Below are positions 48,501 through 59,501 of a DNA stretch of 64,000 nt, piece after piece. A program made the position numbers and the translations under genes. The stretch covers positions 70,284,501 through 70,348,500 of the forward strand of contig JASDFA010000007.1 of the NCBI GenBank assembly GCA_035772735.1. The letters run 5' to 3'. Numbering within the stretch: position 1 is the stretch's first letter; each line of letters begins with the position of its first letter. The notes below the pieces were generated by a model. That model saw only the letters and a program-made list of their open reading frames with translations, was not told where the DNA came from and made no database searches. Origin of the DNA: Datura wrightii (Eukaryota > Streptophyta > Magnoliopsida > Solanales > Solanaceae).

Positions 48501-49307
48501 TTTCTTACCAATTTTACTAAGTGACAAGATATTCACATATATTCAACATAACAAATATAGTATACTACAAAGGTCCAGCTCACGATGCCCATGTTAAGGG
48601 GACTTCAGACTTGATTTAGCTAAAGTAGGAATAGACTCCTACTCTTTCCTCTGCCTAGAACCATCCAAAAACGCAACAACACCACAATCAACAACAATAA
48701 AACAACAAGCCATGACTTTCTTCAAAGGTTCTCTTTTCAAAGGTTCTCTTTTCAAAGCCCAAAAGAGACAAGAGTGAAGTTTCTTTATAAGGATATCTTT
48801 TCACCAAGTCATAGGGCTTTTAATTCTGTGAATTCTGAAAAAGAATGAGGTGAAATGAATTAGAAATGAGCTTTTTAGCTCGAAATTACTTTATATAGGC
48901 GGGCTGGGCAGTGCCTGCCTGTGGCCTCCGTGCGACGTGCCCTCACGTGCGCATGCCCCTGCTGCTTGCCTGTCTTGACGCCCACGTGCGACGACACATT
49001 CTCTACCGATAGTGTTGTCTTTAAACGAGCATAATTTTTTACTCCAAACTTTGATTGATGAGCGGTTTTCTTCATTGTAAAGTAGACTTAAATATCTTTC
49101 ATTTAATATGTTATAGGACTTCTAAGTAAATATATATTTGGAGATATGTCCATTTAAAGTTGACCCTTACTTACAAACTTGACATACTCTTCGCTTTTCC
49201 CTTTGCACATGTTCCCTCCTCACCTAAAGCCAACATACAACCCATAATTCCCTTAATACGATATATAAACATCAAATAATCATCAAAAATAAATTCAGGG
49301 TGTAACA
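45507..49307 (-). repeat. Element I left LTR, 3.8 kb
   Basis: TGTCACGCCCTAAAG to GGTGTAACA. It contains a 39-bp minisatellite (46233-46485), a 15-bp tandem duplication (48721-48750) and, relative to the right copy, a 442-bp deletion at 48616-48618. GC-rich words with CCTCCGTGCGACGTG lie at 48895-49010. Open frames inside are shadows. Confidence 0.85.
46233..46485 (-). repeat. 39-bp minisatellite inside element I LTR, about 6.5 units
   Basis: Units start at 46233, 46271, 46310, 46349, 46388, 46427 and 46465, each reading like GGGGTAAAATAAAAATATCT followed by a variable middle and GTGTACCATAC. Two units are 38 bp. Since 39 is a multiple of three, the minus strand shows a 13-residue repeat around MVHRLEIFLFYPG; this is a by-product and not taken as a gene. 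Confidence 0.9.
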
Positions 49308-49489
49308 TCCTCCCCCTTAAAATCATTCGACCTCGAATGAGGGTTATACTTTGGTAACTATCACTTTAGCTATATCATCTTTAACTTTTCCTCTCCTTGT
49401 ATCATAAACATACTTTCCATTTTCCGTAAGAACATCCTCTTTCTATTTCCACTTCATATCAAATCGTACTTACTCATCTTGAGCAGAAG
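49308..49489 (-). mobile_element. Element I internal remnant with polypurine tract and palindrome
   Basis: TCCTCCCCCTTAA directly after the LTR, CATTCGACCTCGAATG at 49324-49339, then about 150 bp of AT-rich sequence up to the junction with the truncated LTR (GCACATAG, equivalent to 46800). Gag, pol and primer site are gone. Confidence 0.8.
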
Positions 49490-52424
49490 CACATAGATTC
49501 TCATTTCAATACAATCCTTTAACATTTAGGAGATACATATATATACTGCCCACAGGGTGGTTCCTTTACATGTATCGACAACTATATACTAGGATTCTAT
49601 TATCAAACTTATCACGTTGATGCGCACATATAGTTCTTAATTCATTTGTCTTATTTGCAGGAAAACATGGAAATTTTAGCTTGGAACTTGGAGTTATTTG
49701 ACATAACGCTTAGCATATACATAGAGATGAAACCTGAACTACAGACATACAACGTATTTGATTTCTATATCACGTATAAACTCATATTTAGTTAACCGAG
49801 TGACGTCTAGGAGACTTTCCTGGTATTCAAAGTTTTGAGCTTAACTAATCAGTATCATAGCATGTGCTTATACTTACTCAGACATTAGGAATATTGGTAC
49901 ATGGGAGAATCTCTCCTTTGAATTTAAGAAATTCAAATGATAACTCAACAAGAGATAAACATATAGATGTATGACTTGAATATAACTGAAAGAATTCAAC
50001 TGTATGTTATAACATGAAAATCATATACATTAAGACTTCTTACTAGAAAGACTTTTAAAGACTTGAGTTCTTAGAATTGTACGCAACTTTAAATACTTGA
50101 CCGAGACATTAGCATGATTCTCAGAATATGATCTCTTGAAAACTTCTTAGATTAGTATAGCACACTTCAACATAACTTAGGGACGTGAAGACACAACTTA
50201 AGAATCTGAGATTGGGATTTTTTCAACTTGGGAACTCATAAGCAACTCTTTAAGTGTTTCCTTATAGGCTAAAAAAGACTTATAGCCATGATTCGGAGGA
50301 TGCTGGATTGACTTACACAACTTTGTAATGAACTAAGGAGCTTAAGAAAGCTAGGCATCACTATGTGTAGCTTAGAAGCTTTAGGATTTACCCCATTAAG
50401 ATTTACCCTAGAATGTATAACTTAACAAAATCGTTTGAAAACATAATGAAAAACTTCTCTTTAACTTGAGTTACTATCTCAAAAGCATTCAATTCTAGTC
50501 ATTTCATATGAAGTTAACAATTTACTGGTCATTCATCAACTTAATACATACTGAATAGAAACAACTTTATTTATAACTCTTTTACTAAACGTCTTTAGAA
50601 CAGGGTTAATCTTCCTAGTTGTTTGCCTAACTTGTTCACAACCGTAAACTGTATCGTCTAATTTAACAACCTTTATCTCTACTTTCCTTATTTATCTTAA
50701 CTTCTTTGCCAAACATGATCCACTCTAGACTCAAGTCTTTACTCTCGTGTTCACTATTCTATCAATTCTTATACACACTTAGCTCTTTACCTAATTGACA
50801 ACTTTATCTGCTAAACCTTATATTGCTTATATTTTAACATTGTTCAAAGGTTCTAGAAAGCAATTACAGGCAGAGAACATATTTCTCACATATTACCTTA
50901 AAAGTTCTAACATTTACTCTTACATTCCCTTTTTATTGCGTCACAAAAAGATTAACAACTTAGCCACATTTTCCTCGTTAACATCTATCAACTTATCTTA
51001 TTCGTTACGCGGTGCTTGCTTACCTTTAAGGAGGGGAACATAAAATCTCCTTTTTACCTTAAGCACATTAAAACATAAACTTATAGGAGGAAATAACCAT
51101 ATTATGAAAACATCATTTCAATAAGCTCGTTTACCCTCAATCGGCTTAGCATCATCTTCTTAGCTTAAGTTCGATCACACGTCGTCGTCTTAACATTTCT
51201 TACCAATTTCACCAAGTGACCATATCTTAACATATAATCAATATCACATATACAATATACTTCAAAGGACCAGCTCACAGTGACCACGTTAAAGGGACTT
51301 CAAACTCGATTTACAACTATGACAACAATCGTAAAAAAATTAAGTCCTCCGCTTCACATTTGTTCGCTTCAACCATTATTAACGATTCAAGCTTTATGCC
51401 AAGTACTTCCAACCCTTTGGACAGAATCATAGATACCTAAATATGATTTTAAAAACATAGTAATATTGATCCTTTCAATCACTTAGTTTTGTGCTTAAAA
51501 AATAAGAAAAGGGACGCCTTTACATACCTTGGCACGTCGACTCTAATTTTGCCGAAAACCTTCCTTTCAAGCTTACACCTTAAGGATCCTTCCAAGTACA
51601 ATTTATAAACACAACAAGAAGCAACTTCACTTCACCAAAGTTCTTGAAAAATTGGGCAGCAAAAACACAGTACTACAACATTCTCCAAGTTTTTCCCTCA
51701 TAAACTCAGAGAAATCAAAAAGGGAATTACTTACCCTTTCTTGGAGATGTTATTAGCTAAAGTAGGAGTAGACTCCTACTCTTTCCTCTACCTAGAACCA
51801 GCTAAAAATGTAGCAACACTACAATCAAAAAAAAGACCACAACATGCCATGACTTTCTTCCAAGGTTCTCTTTTCAAAGCCAAAAGAGACAAGAGTGAAG
51901 TTTATTACTTGGGATATCTTTTAACCATGTGATAGGGCTTTTAATTCTGTGAATTCTAAAAAAAAAAAAGGTGAAACGGGGTATAAATGAGCTTTTTAGC
52001 TAAAAATTACTTCATATAGGTGGCCTGGGCGATGCCCGCGTGCGGCGCATGTACGGCGTACCCTCACGCGCGTGTCTGCTGCTTGCCTATCTTGGCACCC
52101 ACGCACCATGGTGCTTTACCTGCCGATAGTGCTATCTTCAGACGAGTATAACATTTTACTCTAAACTTCAATTGACGAGCAGTATTTTTTCACCGTAACT
52201 AGACTCAAATACCTTTCATTTGATAAGTTATAGGACTTCCAAATCATTATATATTTGGAGATGTGTCTATTTAAAATTGATCCTTACTTATAAACATCAC
52301 ATACTCTTTGCTTTTCCCTTTGCACATGTTTCCCTCCTCACCTATGGCCAATATAAAACTCATAATTCCCTTAATACAACATATAAATATCAAATAATCA
52401 TCAAAAAAATTTTAAGGTGTAACA
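49490..52424 (-). repeat. Element I right LTR, truncated
   Basis: Aligns with 46800-49307 of the left LTR and carries 442 bp (51311-51752) absent there. It lacks the LTR part that includes the minisatellite. Ends GGTGTAACA before TAATA. Confidence 0.85.
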
Positions 52425-52429
52425 TAATA

Positions 52430-52638
52430 GTCTTGCTGGTAGTTCGCTTATGGACCAGACATTTGGACTTGTACAAGCCTTGTTGGATATAATGATGAAA
52501 ACCAACCACGCTTATCTCACTAGAAACATCAAGGTTTCCTCTAATGGAGCGTCCAAAAATCAATTGGTGGCTGAGTTGAGAAAAAGAGATGAATAAAGGG
52601 ATGAAATATTAGCCAAAATGATGACTCAAGTAGAGTTG
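52430..52638 (+). pseudogene. Element F gag, piece 3
   Basis: Continues the frame of piece 2 across the element I site (SLAGSSLMDQTFGLVQALLD, then MMKTNHAYLTRNI), with one TAA in the last third, and reaches MMTQVEL at the insertion point of element J. This is the region after the capsid. Confidence 0.83.
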
Positions 52639-54190
52639 TGATGAGTTGGTAATTTACCAAATTATTAGGCTCTTAAACATGACTTTTAGCTTAGTTTTTA
52701 AGTCATTTAGATGAATTTTATACCCTTTTTTCCTTTTTATGTGGAGATATCTGATTTGAAGAAAAAAAAGCAAGAAGTGGAGGCAAAAGAAGGAAATTAG
52801 GTGAAAACCAGCGCTTCACCGGAGAAGACCAGCGAAACGCCAGCCAAATGCAGATGATCACTGGCTTGAGGAACTAAAGCAACCGGTAGTCATAGAAATC
52901 AACTGGTGACTCACCGGTTAACTCGTCTATTGGCACTTGAACTTGCTGGATCAAAGAGAAAGAAACTGACATAGTGCGGTTGGAGGACAGCGAATCACCG
53001 AAGGACCCGCCGAAGGATATTGGAAATCACTAAAGGAGCAATAGATGATAGACGGTAGTTTGTGGAATGTAACCGATGAACCTCCAGTACTTTCGCAAGT
53101 GCTAAAACACCTAAGTAGGGGCAAATGCATCCAACGCTGAAAAAGAGGGGATTGGTTGCCCTATCTTTAGAAATATTCTTGAAGGAGGTACTTTGTACAT
53201 ATCAGATCTTAACTTTAGCTTTTTGAACATTCTTTTTGCTGAGGAAGAAAGTAGAATTCTTTTGGTGGAAATTATTAAATATTATTTTTCTTTTCTTCAT
53301 CTTCCTTTGTAGCAAGGTACCGCCATTGTTGAAGACATACTTTGAAATTTGATTTTGCTACTCTTATCATTGAAATCAATTAGTCTATTGCTGAATATGC
53401 TCTTTAGTTTCTTAACCATGAGTAGCTAAATCATCAACTAGAGGTGTGTAGTGATGAGTTCTTAATTAGATGGGGTATTGCAAGATTCATCTCAATATTG
53501 CTTAATTAGTGTAAATCTGTTATCTTCTCTCCAATTTATAATTAAAGATCCGTAGTTTCAGATGTGGGTCTACTTTTTTGACTTGATTTCTACCTGAAAG
53601 AGAAGAATCGAGTATTGAGAGAGAATTTGATGGGAGAAATGGATGTGATGTTGTGGAGTTGGGCTAGACATAGCCAAAACCCATAGTCTCAATCCTAATT
53701 AATAGCTATTAGCTAGAAATTAGTGCATCTATTAATTCAAACTTGATTGGGCTAATTTAATTCTGTCTTGTGGTTTGAAAGAACTCTAGAAAGAGGCATT
53801 TATGAGGTTGAAAAACATAGAATGTCCACCTGTCCAAAGTTATTTACACAAATTTAAATTATGAGATGATCTTGCATAGCCTTATTTAATTAGCACATCA
53901 TCTAAACCATACCTCTAGTCACTCTCATTATTATCTACAACTTTTGTTATTTTTCTATCCTAGTTAGCTGAGTTAGAATCTATAACATATCGTTAACATC
54001 AAGTCTCCCCCAAAATATTTCATGCTTTGTTTCTTTTGCATGGTGCGAACTAATTTAAAATTTTCAAACAACACTTGCACATATCACTTGTCAATTTCTG
54101 TGGGATTCGACCCCCACATCAATCGGGATATTTTTTTGATACAACGATCATTTATGCTCTTTCATAATGAAGAGTGTATTTTGGACTTCA
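52639..54190 (+). repeat. Element J 5' LTR
   Basis: TGATGAGTTGG to GGACTTCA. CACCGG/TCACCG words lie at 52805-53080. It shares its late part (GAGTAGCTAAATCATCAACTAG-like region, about 53420) with the 3' LTR. Confidence 0.9.
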
Positions 54191-54197
54191 TGAAAAA

Positions 54198-54217
54198 TGG
54201 CGCTGTTTATGGGGATT
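54198..54217 (+). promoter_or_regulatory. Element J primer binding site (tRNA-Asp type, degenerate)
   Basis: TGGCGCTGTTTATGGGGATT, seven bases after the LTR; resembles the Athila/Tat primer site, with changes in the middle. Confidence 0.72.
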
Positions 54218-54319
54218 AGCGCTTGATATTCTTGTGTTGATTGTCAATCTGAATTAGTCTGACACCACTGTTAGTTGGCTTTTAGTGCTAGAGCTGGTAT
54301 TTCATTTTGCTATTATTAA

Positions 54320-55020
54320 GTGATCACTGATTTTCTCATAAGCCTCTTCAAAAGGTTTTTGCGAGACCTCGAGGGGACACCTTATGTGGAAACTCTCAAA
54401 CTGGTAGATAAGATATGGCATATAGAAGGGAGGAAAAATACAGTGTTGCTGGCCATGATGAAACAAATAGAGCTATTAACGAATTATATGAAGGATTTTC
54501 ATATAAGGTACCATCAAGCCAACATAGGCTATGAGTACTCTTATCATGAAAATCAAGGTCGGAATGATGTTTGTTTAGCTGAGACGAGTAGCCAAGAAAG
54601 CGATGATTCGCTCTTATTTCACATGGAAAACACTCTTGAGGTGGTGCTTGAAAAAGTTATTTCAACTGATTCAGTAGTTCAGAAATTGCAGAGTGAATTG
54701 TTGGACCTCACTACAACTGTGAAAAATAATGACGTAGCAAAAAAATAGTTAGAGGACAAGATGAATGTGTTAGCATCTCAGGTGGAAGCTCCACAATTAA
54801 CAAAGGAAATAAATGTTTCACCACCTCAAGAGATCATCGATGAAGGTATATTTGGATGGAAAATGGAAGAAGAGATTGTGGAAGAAACGTTTGCTAACCT
54901 TTTTTTGAAAGGTGAAGAACTAGACAAGGTTGTCAAGTGAGCAAAAGGATAGGAAATTATACCTTCCAACCAAGGAAGCTCGATCTCGACCTAAAGAATC
55001 AGACGACCCCAACATCACAG
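54320..55020 (+). pseudogene. Element J gag spacer remnant, capsid and protease missing
   Basis: The frame 54320-54748 contains AMMKQIELLTNYMKDF, which lines up with the MMTQVEL end of element F gag piece 3, so only the part after the capsid is kept. It continues as an acidic, coiled-coil-like segment (HMENTLEVVLEKVISTD) past a stop at 54746-54748. No capsid core, zinc knuckle or Asp-Ser/Thr-Gly protease loop is found between the primer site and RT. Confidence 0.65.
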
Positions 55021-55030
55021 TCGTCCATTA

Positions 55031-56110
55031 TTGCACCCCCGAAGCTGGAGCTCAAACCATTACCTACTCATTTGTGATATGAATATCGGGGGGGTGGTAG
55101 TGGGGGGAAATGAGACACTTCTAGTCATTATTTTAGCAAATCTCACCTCCCTCCAAGTAGAAAAACTCATCGTGGTATTGAAAAGGCATATTCGAGCTAT
55201 AGGGTGGTCAATAACTGATATCATCAATATTCCTCTAGGGATTTGCACTCACAAGATTAATCTTCCAGAAAATTGTAGCACATCAGTCAAGCATCAAAGG
55301 CGTCTGAATCCACCAATGCAAGAGGTGGTCAAAAAGTAGATTATTAAATGGCTAGATGCAGGAGTGGTATATCCTATTACCGACAGCAGTTGGGTGAGCC
55401 ATATACAGTGTGAGCCAAATAAAGGAGGCATTACAATTTTCCCGAATGAAAAGAAGGAATTAATTGCCACTCGCCTAGTTACAGGATGGAGAGTTTCCAT
55501 GGATTACCATAAGTTAAACTCCTAGACAAATAAAGATCACTTCTCAGTGCCCTTCATTGACCAAGTGTTAGATCAATTGGCGTGGAAAGAATATTATTGT
55601 TTCTTGGATGGATACTCGGGGTACAATCAAATCTTGATCACACCTGAGGATCAAGAAAAAACACTTTTACATGTCCATATGGAACTTTTGCATTCAAGAG
55701 GATGCATTTTGGCCTTTGCAATGCTCCCGCAACTTTCCAACGATGTATGATTTCCATCTTTTCAGGTATGGTGGAGGACACTGTGGAAGTCTTCATGGAT
55801 GACTTTTCAGCTATGGGGGATTCATTTGAAGATTGTTTGGCACACCTAGAAGAGGTATTGAAGAGATGTAAGGAGAAAAAATTGGTTCTTAATTGGGAAA
55901 AATGTCATTTTATGGTGAAAGAAGGGATTGTTTTGGGACACAAGATTTCGGAGAAAGGGATTGAGGTGGATCAAGCCAAGATCAACACCATTACTCAGTT
56001 ACCTCCAACATGCACAGTGAAGGCTGTTGGGAGTTTCCTCGGATATGGGGGATTTTACTACCGTTTTATTAAAGATTTCTCTAAAATAGCTCATCCTTTA
56101 TTTCGGTTAC
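55031..56110 (+). pseudogene. Element J reverse transcriptase
   Basis: The N-terminal RT block includes HKINLPENCSTS, RRLNPPMQEVVKK and VTGWRVSMDYHKLNS. Then comes YYCFLDGYSGYNQI and, after a frameshift near 55660-55700, FGLCNAPATFQRCM. The palm motif VEVFMDDFSAMG has Asp codons at 55798-55803. Further breaks: a frameshift in a G run near 55090 and stops near 55338 and 55525. The wording of these blocks is that of Athila-lineage RT, not of the chromoviruses in this window. Confidence 0.9.
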
Positions 56111-56590
56111 TGGAGAACGAAAAAAGTTCAATTTCGATGAGGGGTGTTTGAAGGCCTTTGTAGAGCTGAGAGAAAGGTTGATTTCCTCTCCAATCATTAT
56201 AGCACCTGATTGTCAAAACCCTTTGATCTTATGTGTGATGCCAGTGGGGTAGCATTAGGAGCAGTCCTTGGTAAGCAGAAAGATAAGATATTTCATCCCA
56301 TCTATTATGCTGGCAAATCTCTAAATGACGCACAAATGAACTATACAATGATATAACAGGAGTTACTCGCTGTTGTGGTTGCGTTTGAAAAGTTTTGGGC
56401 ATACTTATTGGGAACGAAAGTGGTGGTGCACACGGACCATACGACACTCAGATATTTGATGGCCAAGAAAGATGCTAAACCTAGGCTTATTAGGCGGGTT
56501 CTATTATTGTAGGAATTCAACTTTGAGGTGAAGGATCATAAGGGATGCGAGAATCAAGTGGTTGACCATCTATCGTGCCTAGAAACAAGT
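56111..56590 (+). pseudogene. Element J RNase H
   Basis: Readable after a frameshift in an A-run near 56120 and another near 56215. Key blocks are MCDASGVALGAVLGKQ, YYAGKSLNDAQMNYT, ELLAVVVAFEKFWAYLLG, HTDHTTLRYLMAKKD and VVDHLSCLE. Two stops lie inside. From about 56230 onwards one frame continues through the integrase. Confidence 0.87.
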
Positions 56591-57955
56591 GGTCAGCCAG
56601 GAATACATGAGGATATCAATGATGCTTTCTCGGATGAACATATTCTATCTACAACCCATGATTTAACACTGTGGTTTGCTGATTTTTCTAATTACATGAC
56701 AAGCAACATCATATACGAGGGTTTAAACTTTCATCAAAAGAAGAAATTCATGCATGATGTTCAAAAATCTTATTGGGATGAACCTTACCTTTTTCATAGT
56801 TGCGCGGATGGTTTAATACGATGGTGTGTTCCAGAGGTGGAGATGGTCCCAATCTTAGAGGCTTGTCATTGTTCACCTGTTGGGGGCCATTATGGGAAGG
56901 TGCGGATAGCAGCAAAGGTGCTATAGTATGGGTTTTATTGGCCTACACTACATCAGGATGCGTATGACTTTGTGAAGCAATGCGATTGGTGTCAAAGAAT
57001 AGGGAGTATTTCAAGGAGACATGAACTTCCATTAACACCAATCTTGGAGGTTGAGTTGTTCGATGTAATGGGGATCAATTTCACAGGCCCTTTTGTGAGC
57101 TCTTATGGAAATACGTACATCTTGATGGCAGTTGATTATGTCTCTAAGTGGGTAGAAGCTGTAGAATTACCCAACAATGAAGGGAGGAGTGTAACAACCT
57201 TCTTGGAGAAACACATTTTCTCCCAATTTGGCACTCCCAAAGCTATCTTTAGTGATGGGGGATCACATTTTTGCAATTGACTATTCAACACCTTGTTAGC
57301 CAAATATGGTGTGAAGCACAAAGTGGCCACCTCTTATCACCCACAGACCAGCGACCAAGTAGAAGTTTCAAATCGGAAAATCAAATCTATCTTGACTAAA
57401 ATAGTCAATGTAAATAGAACGGATTGGGATCGAAAGTTAGATGATGCCTTGTGGGCATATTGGATTACATTCAAGACACCGATTGGGATGTCCCAATATT
57501 AGCTTGTTTTTGGCAAATCATGCCACCTCCTTGTTGAATTAGAACACAAAGCCTTGTGGGAATTGAAAAGCTTGAACCTTAAATGGGGTAGAGCTGTCCA
57601 AGGGCGAGTACAAAATTGGCATGAGTTGGATGAATTCAGAATAAGGGCATATGAGAATGCAACTATTTACTAAGCCTGAATGAAATATTATCATGACTAA
57701 AAAATTTTGCAGCGCAACTTTGCTCCACGGAACTGGGTGTTGTTGTTCAATTCACGGTTGAGACTATTCCCAGGGAAGATAAAATCCAAATGGTCAGGGC
57801 CATTCAATGTATCTCAAGTTTATGAAAACAGTGCCATAGAATATCAAGGAGAAAATGGAGGTAAATTCAAGGTGAATGGTCAATGAGTAAAAAGATATCT
57901 GGGGGTGTTGGAGGAAGTTGGTCGAACAGAGGTCTTATGCATAGATGAACCTTAA
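56591..57955 (+). pseudogene. Element J integrase
   Basis: In one frame with RNase H. Zinc finger: HCSPVGGHYG and, downstream, QCDWCQRIG, giving the HHCC set. Core: the first catalytic residue is Asn (GINFTGPF, codon 57077-57079) where an Asp is expected; the second Asp is in IFSDGGSHF and the Glu in SDQVEVSNRK. Stops occur at about 56924, 57278 and 57500. The Asp to Asn change alone should inactivate it. The C-terminal block FPGKIKSKWSGPF near 57770 is the usual Athila end. Confidence 0.9.
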
Positions 57956-58119
57956 GTAATAAGAGACCTTCATCATGCTGCGATGTTAACTAAGGCGTTT
58001 CGTGGGAGGCAACCCAAGCAATTTTATTCTCTACTCTTATTGAAAATTTTTAATGCATTGTTGTTTTCGATTTTTTTTGTAGGGAGGTGTACTTCAAGGA
58101 AGACAAGGATAGGGAATGG
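57956..58119 (+). promoter_or_regulatory. Conserved post-pol block of Athila-type elements
   Basis: Contains GGGAGGCAACCC at 58004-58015, a short block I know from directly after pol in many plant Athila/Tat elements. Its function is not established. Confidence 0.55.
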
Positions 58120-59500
58120 CCAGCGTTACACCGGCAGAACGCCGATGCGAAAGCACAAGACGTCGTCCTCTCACTAGCAATGCAACAAAATGTAGGATAA
58201 ACTGGGAGGCAATCGGTGACTCATCGGTGAAACGTCGAATTCACTTCGTGAACCACTGATGGGTCACCGAATCTATTCAGTGCACCTAGGGGTCGAAGTC
58301 AGTCGGTGACTCATTCGGCAAAGCATCTCTACAAAGCGCGAACCACCGGGAAGTTGTCGGTCTCAACCAGTGTACCTAAGAGTAACCTTAACATCAACGT
58401 CTCACCTGGAGAAACACCTGTATCACTCCACAAGGCGCTGGTCAGTCACCGATCCTGAATTAGGAAACTCATGTAGGTAATGTCATCAGCGGCCACATCG
58501 GCGAATCACTTGTTCGCATCGACGATCTTCGATACGCCCCAATCTGGATTTATCTTCCTACCAGAAGTTTGATCGATATTAAACCTAATAATCCTCAATT
58601 TCCCTTTTTCCCACCATCTCTCATCTTCCCAACAGCCCATTCTTCCACCTAACCTCCATTAATGACCGCCTCTCTCTAGTCCAATCAACTTCCCCTCTCT
58701 TCCCACTTAAATACCACTCCTCATTTCCACTCTCACATCTTCTCCACTCCTCCATATTAAAAAACACTATCCATAGGCAGAACTGCAAGCTCACACCATT
58801 TTTTATTACCCCCAAATTTGGTATGGTTTTTTTAGCTCATGCTCTAATTATGAATGAACACCCTCCGTGATGCATGTGTTGAACAACTATTGATAATGTT
58901 TTGCTATCATTTGATTATCTCATGTTTTATTTCACAGTTTCTGGCTATATTTTGTTTTTATGTGGTTGCCATGTTTATTGTGTGATATATCAGGTGAAGT
59001 CTGAGTAACCCTGAAATGGGTCACTCTCATAAGTTTCCCTGATGATAGATAGGCTGACACCTTTCTTAAGGGAGATTTTTCATTGTTAAATTGGAAGAAA
59101 TCTCCTTGTATCAAAATATGGATACATGTGGGTTTAACTGCATAAGAGGCCTCCTATAGGAAAATCGCCAGTTGTGCTTGGTGAATCGCCGATGAAATCG
59201 CGGGTTCGATTGCATAATTTTGAACTCTATCACAAACCCATGGTTCATCGGCGCCTTGCAATTTAAGACTCGTGATCTTCCGGTGGGGTGCCGATGGATA
59301 GGGTCTTTACCTAGCCCACTGATTAATGTCTTGTCTCATCGGCACTTCATGATTTCGCATCCACCTTTCGCCGATGGTTCGTCGGTGTCACCTGGATCAC
59401 TTCTTCTTCTCATTTGATTTTTCTTTTTTTATATACTTTGAGTTTCTTTTAAATGTGTGCATAATTCTAACCTTAGTTTGCAACGTCATGTCCATATCTT
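58120..59500 (+). promoter_or_regulatory. Word cluster, TATA-like site and leader ahead of third frame of J
   Basis: 58120-58535 holds many copies of TCGGTGACTCATCGG-type words like those of the J LTR. Then come a pyrimidine-rich stretch with CTTAAATACC at 58706-58715 and a CT-rich leader. A second word group (CGCCGATG, TCATCGGCG) lies at 59160-59395, shortly before the ATG at 59502. The arrangement words, TATA-like site, leader, reading frame repeats that of the LTR. A promoter role is inferred; the region could also hold an intron or captured sequence. Confidence 0.45.
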
Positions 59501-59501
59501 G

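Larger units (their letters stand above)
45507..52424 (-). mobile_element. Element I: long-LTR element with almost no internal region
   Basis: A 3.8-kb left LTR, 182 bp of internal sequence with polypurine tract, then a second LTR lacking its first 1.3 kb in plus-strand order. Flanks CAATA (45502-45506) and TAATA (52425-52429) match at four of five bases, and removing the block restores the element F gag frame. The minus orientation and chromovirus relationship are inferred from the polypurine tract with palindrome and the TGTCACGCCC start. No coding sequence or primer site remains. Confidence 0.85.

Noticed and set aside
45507..52424. Element I considered as a tandem satellite because two blocks about 2.69 kb apart repeat
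   Set aside because: The repeats are the two LTRs of one element: matching target duplications, TG...CA ends, a polypurine tract between them, and the host gag frame is restored on removal.
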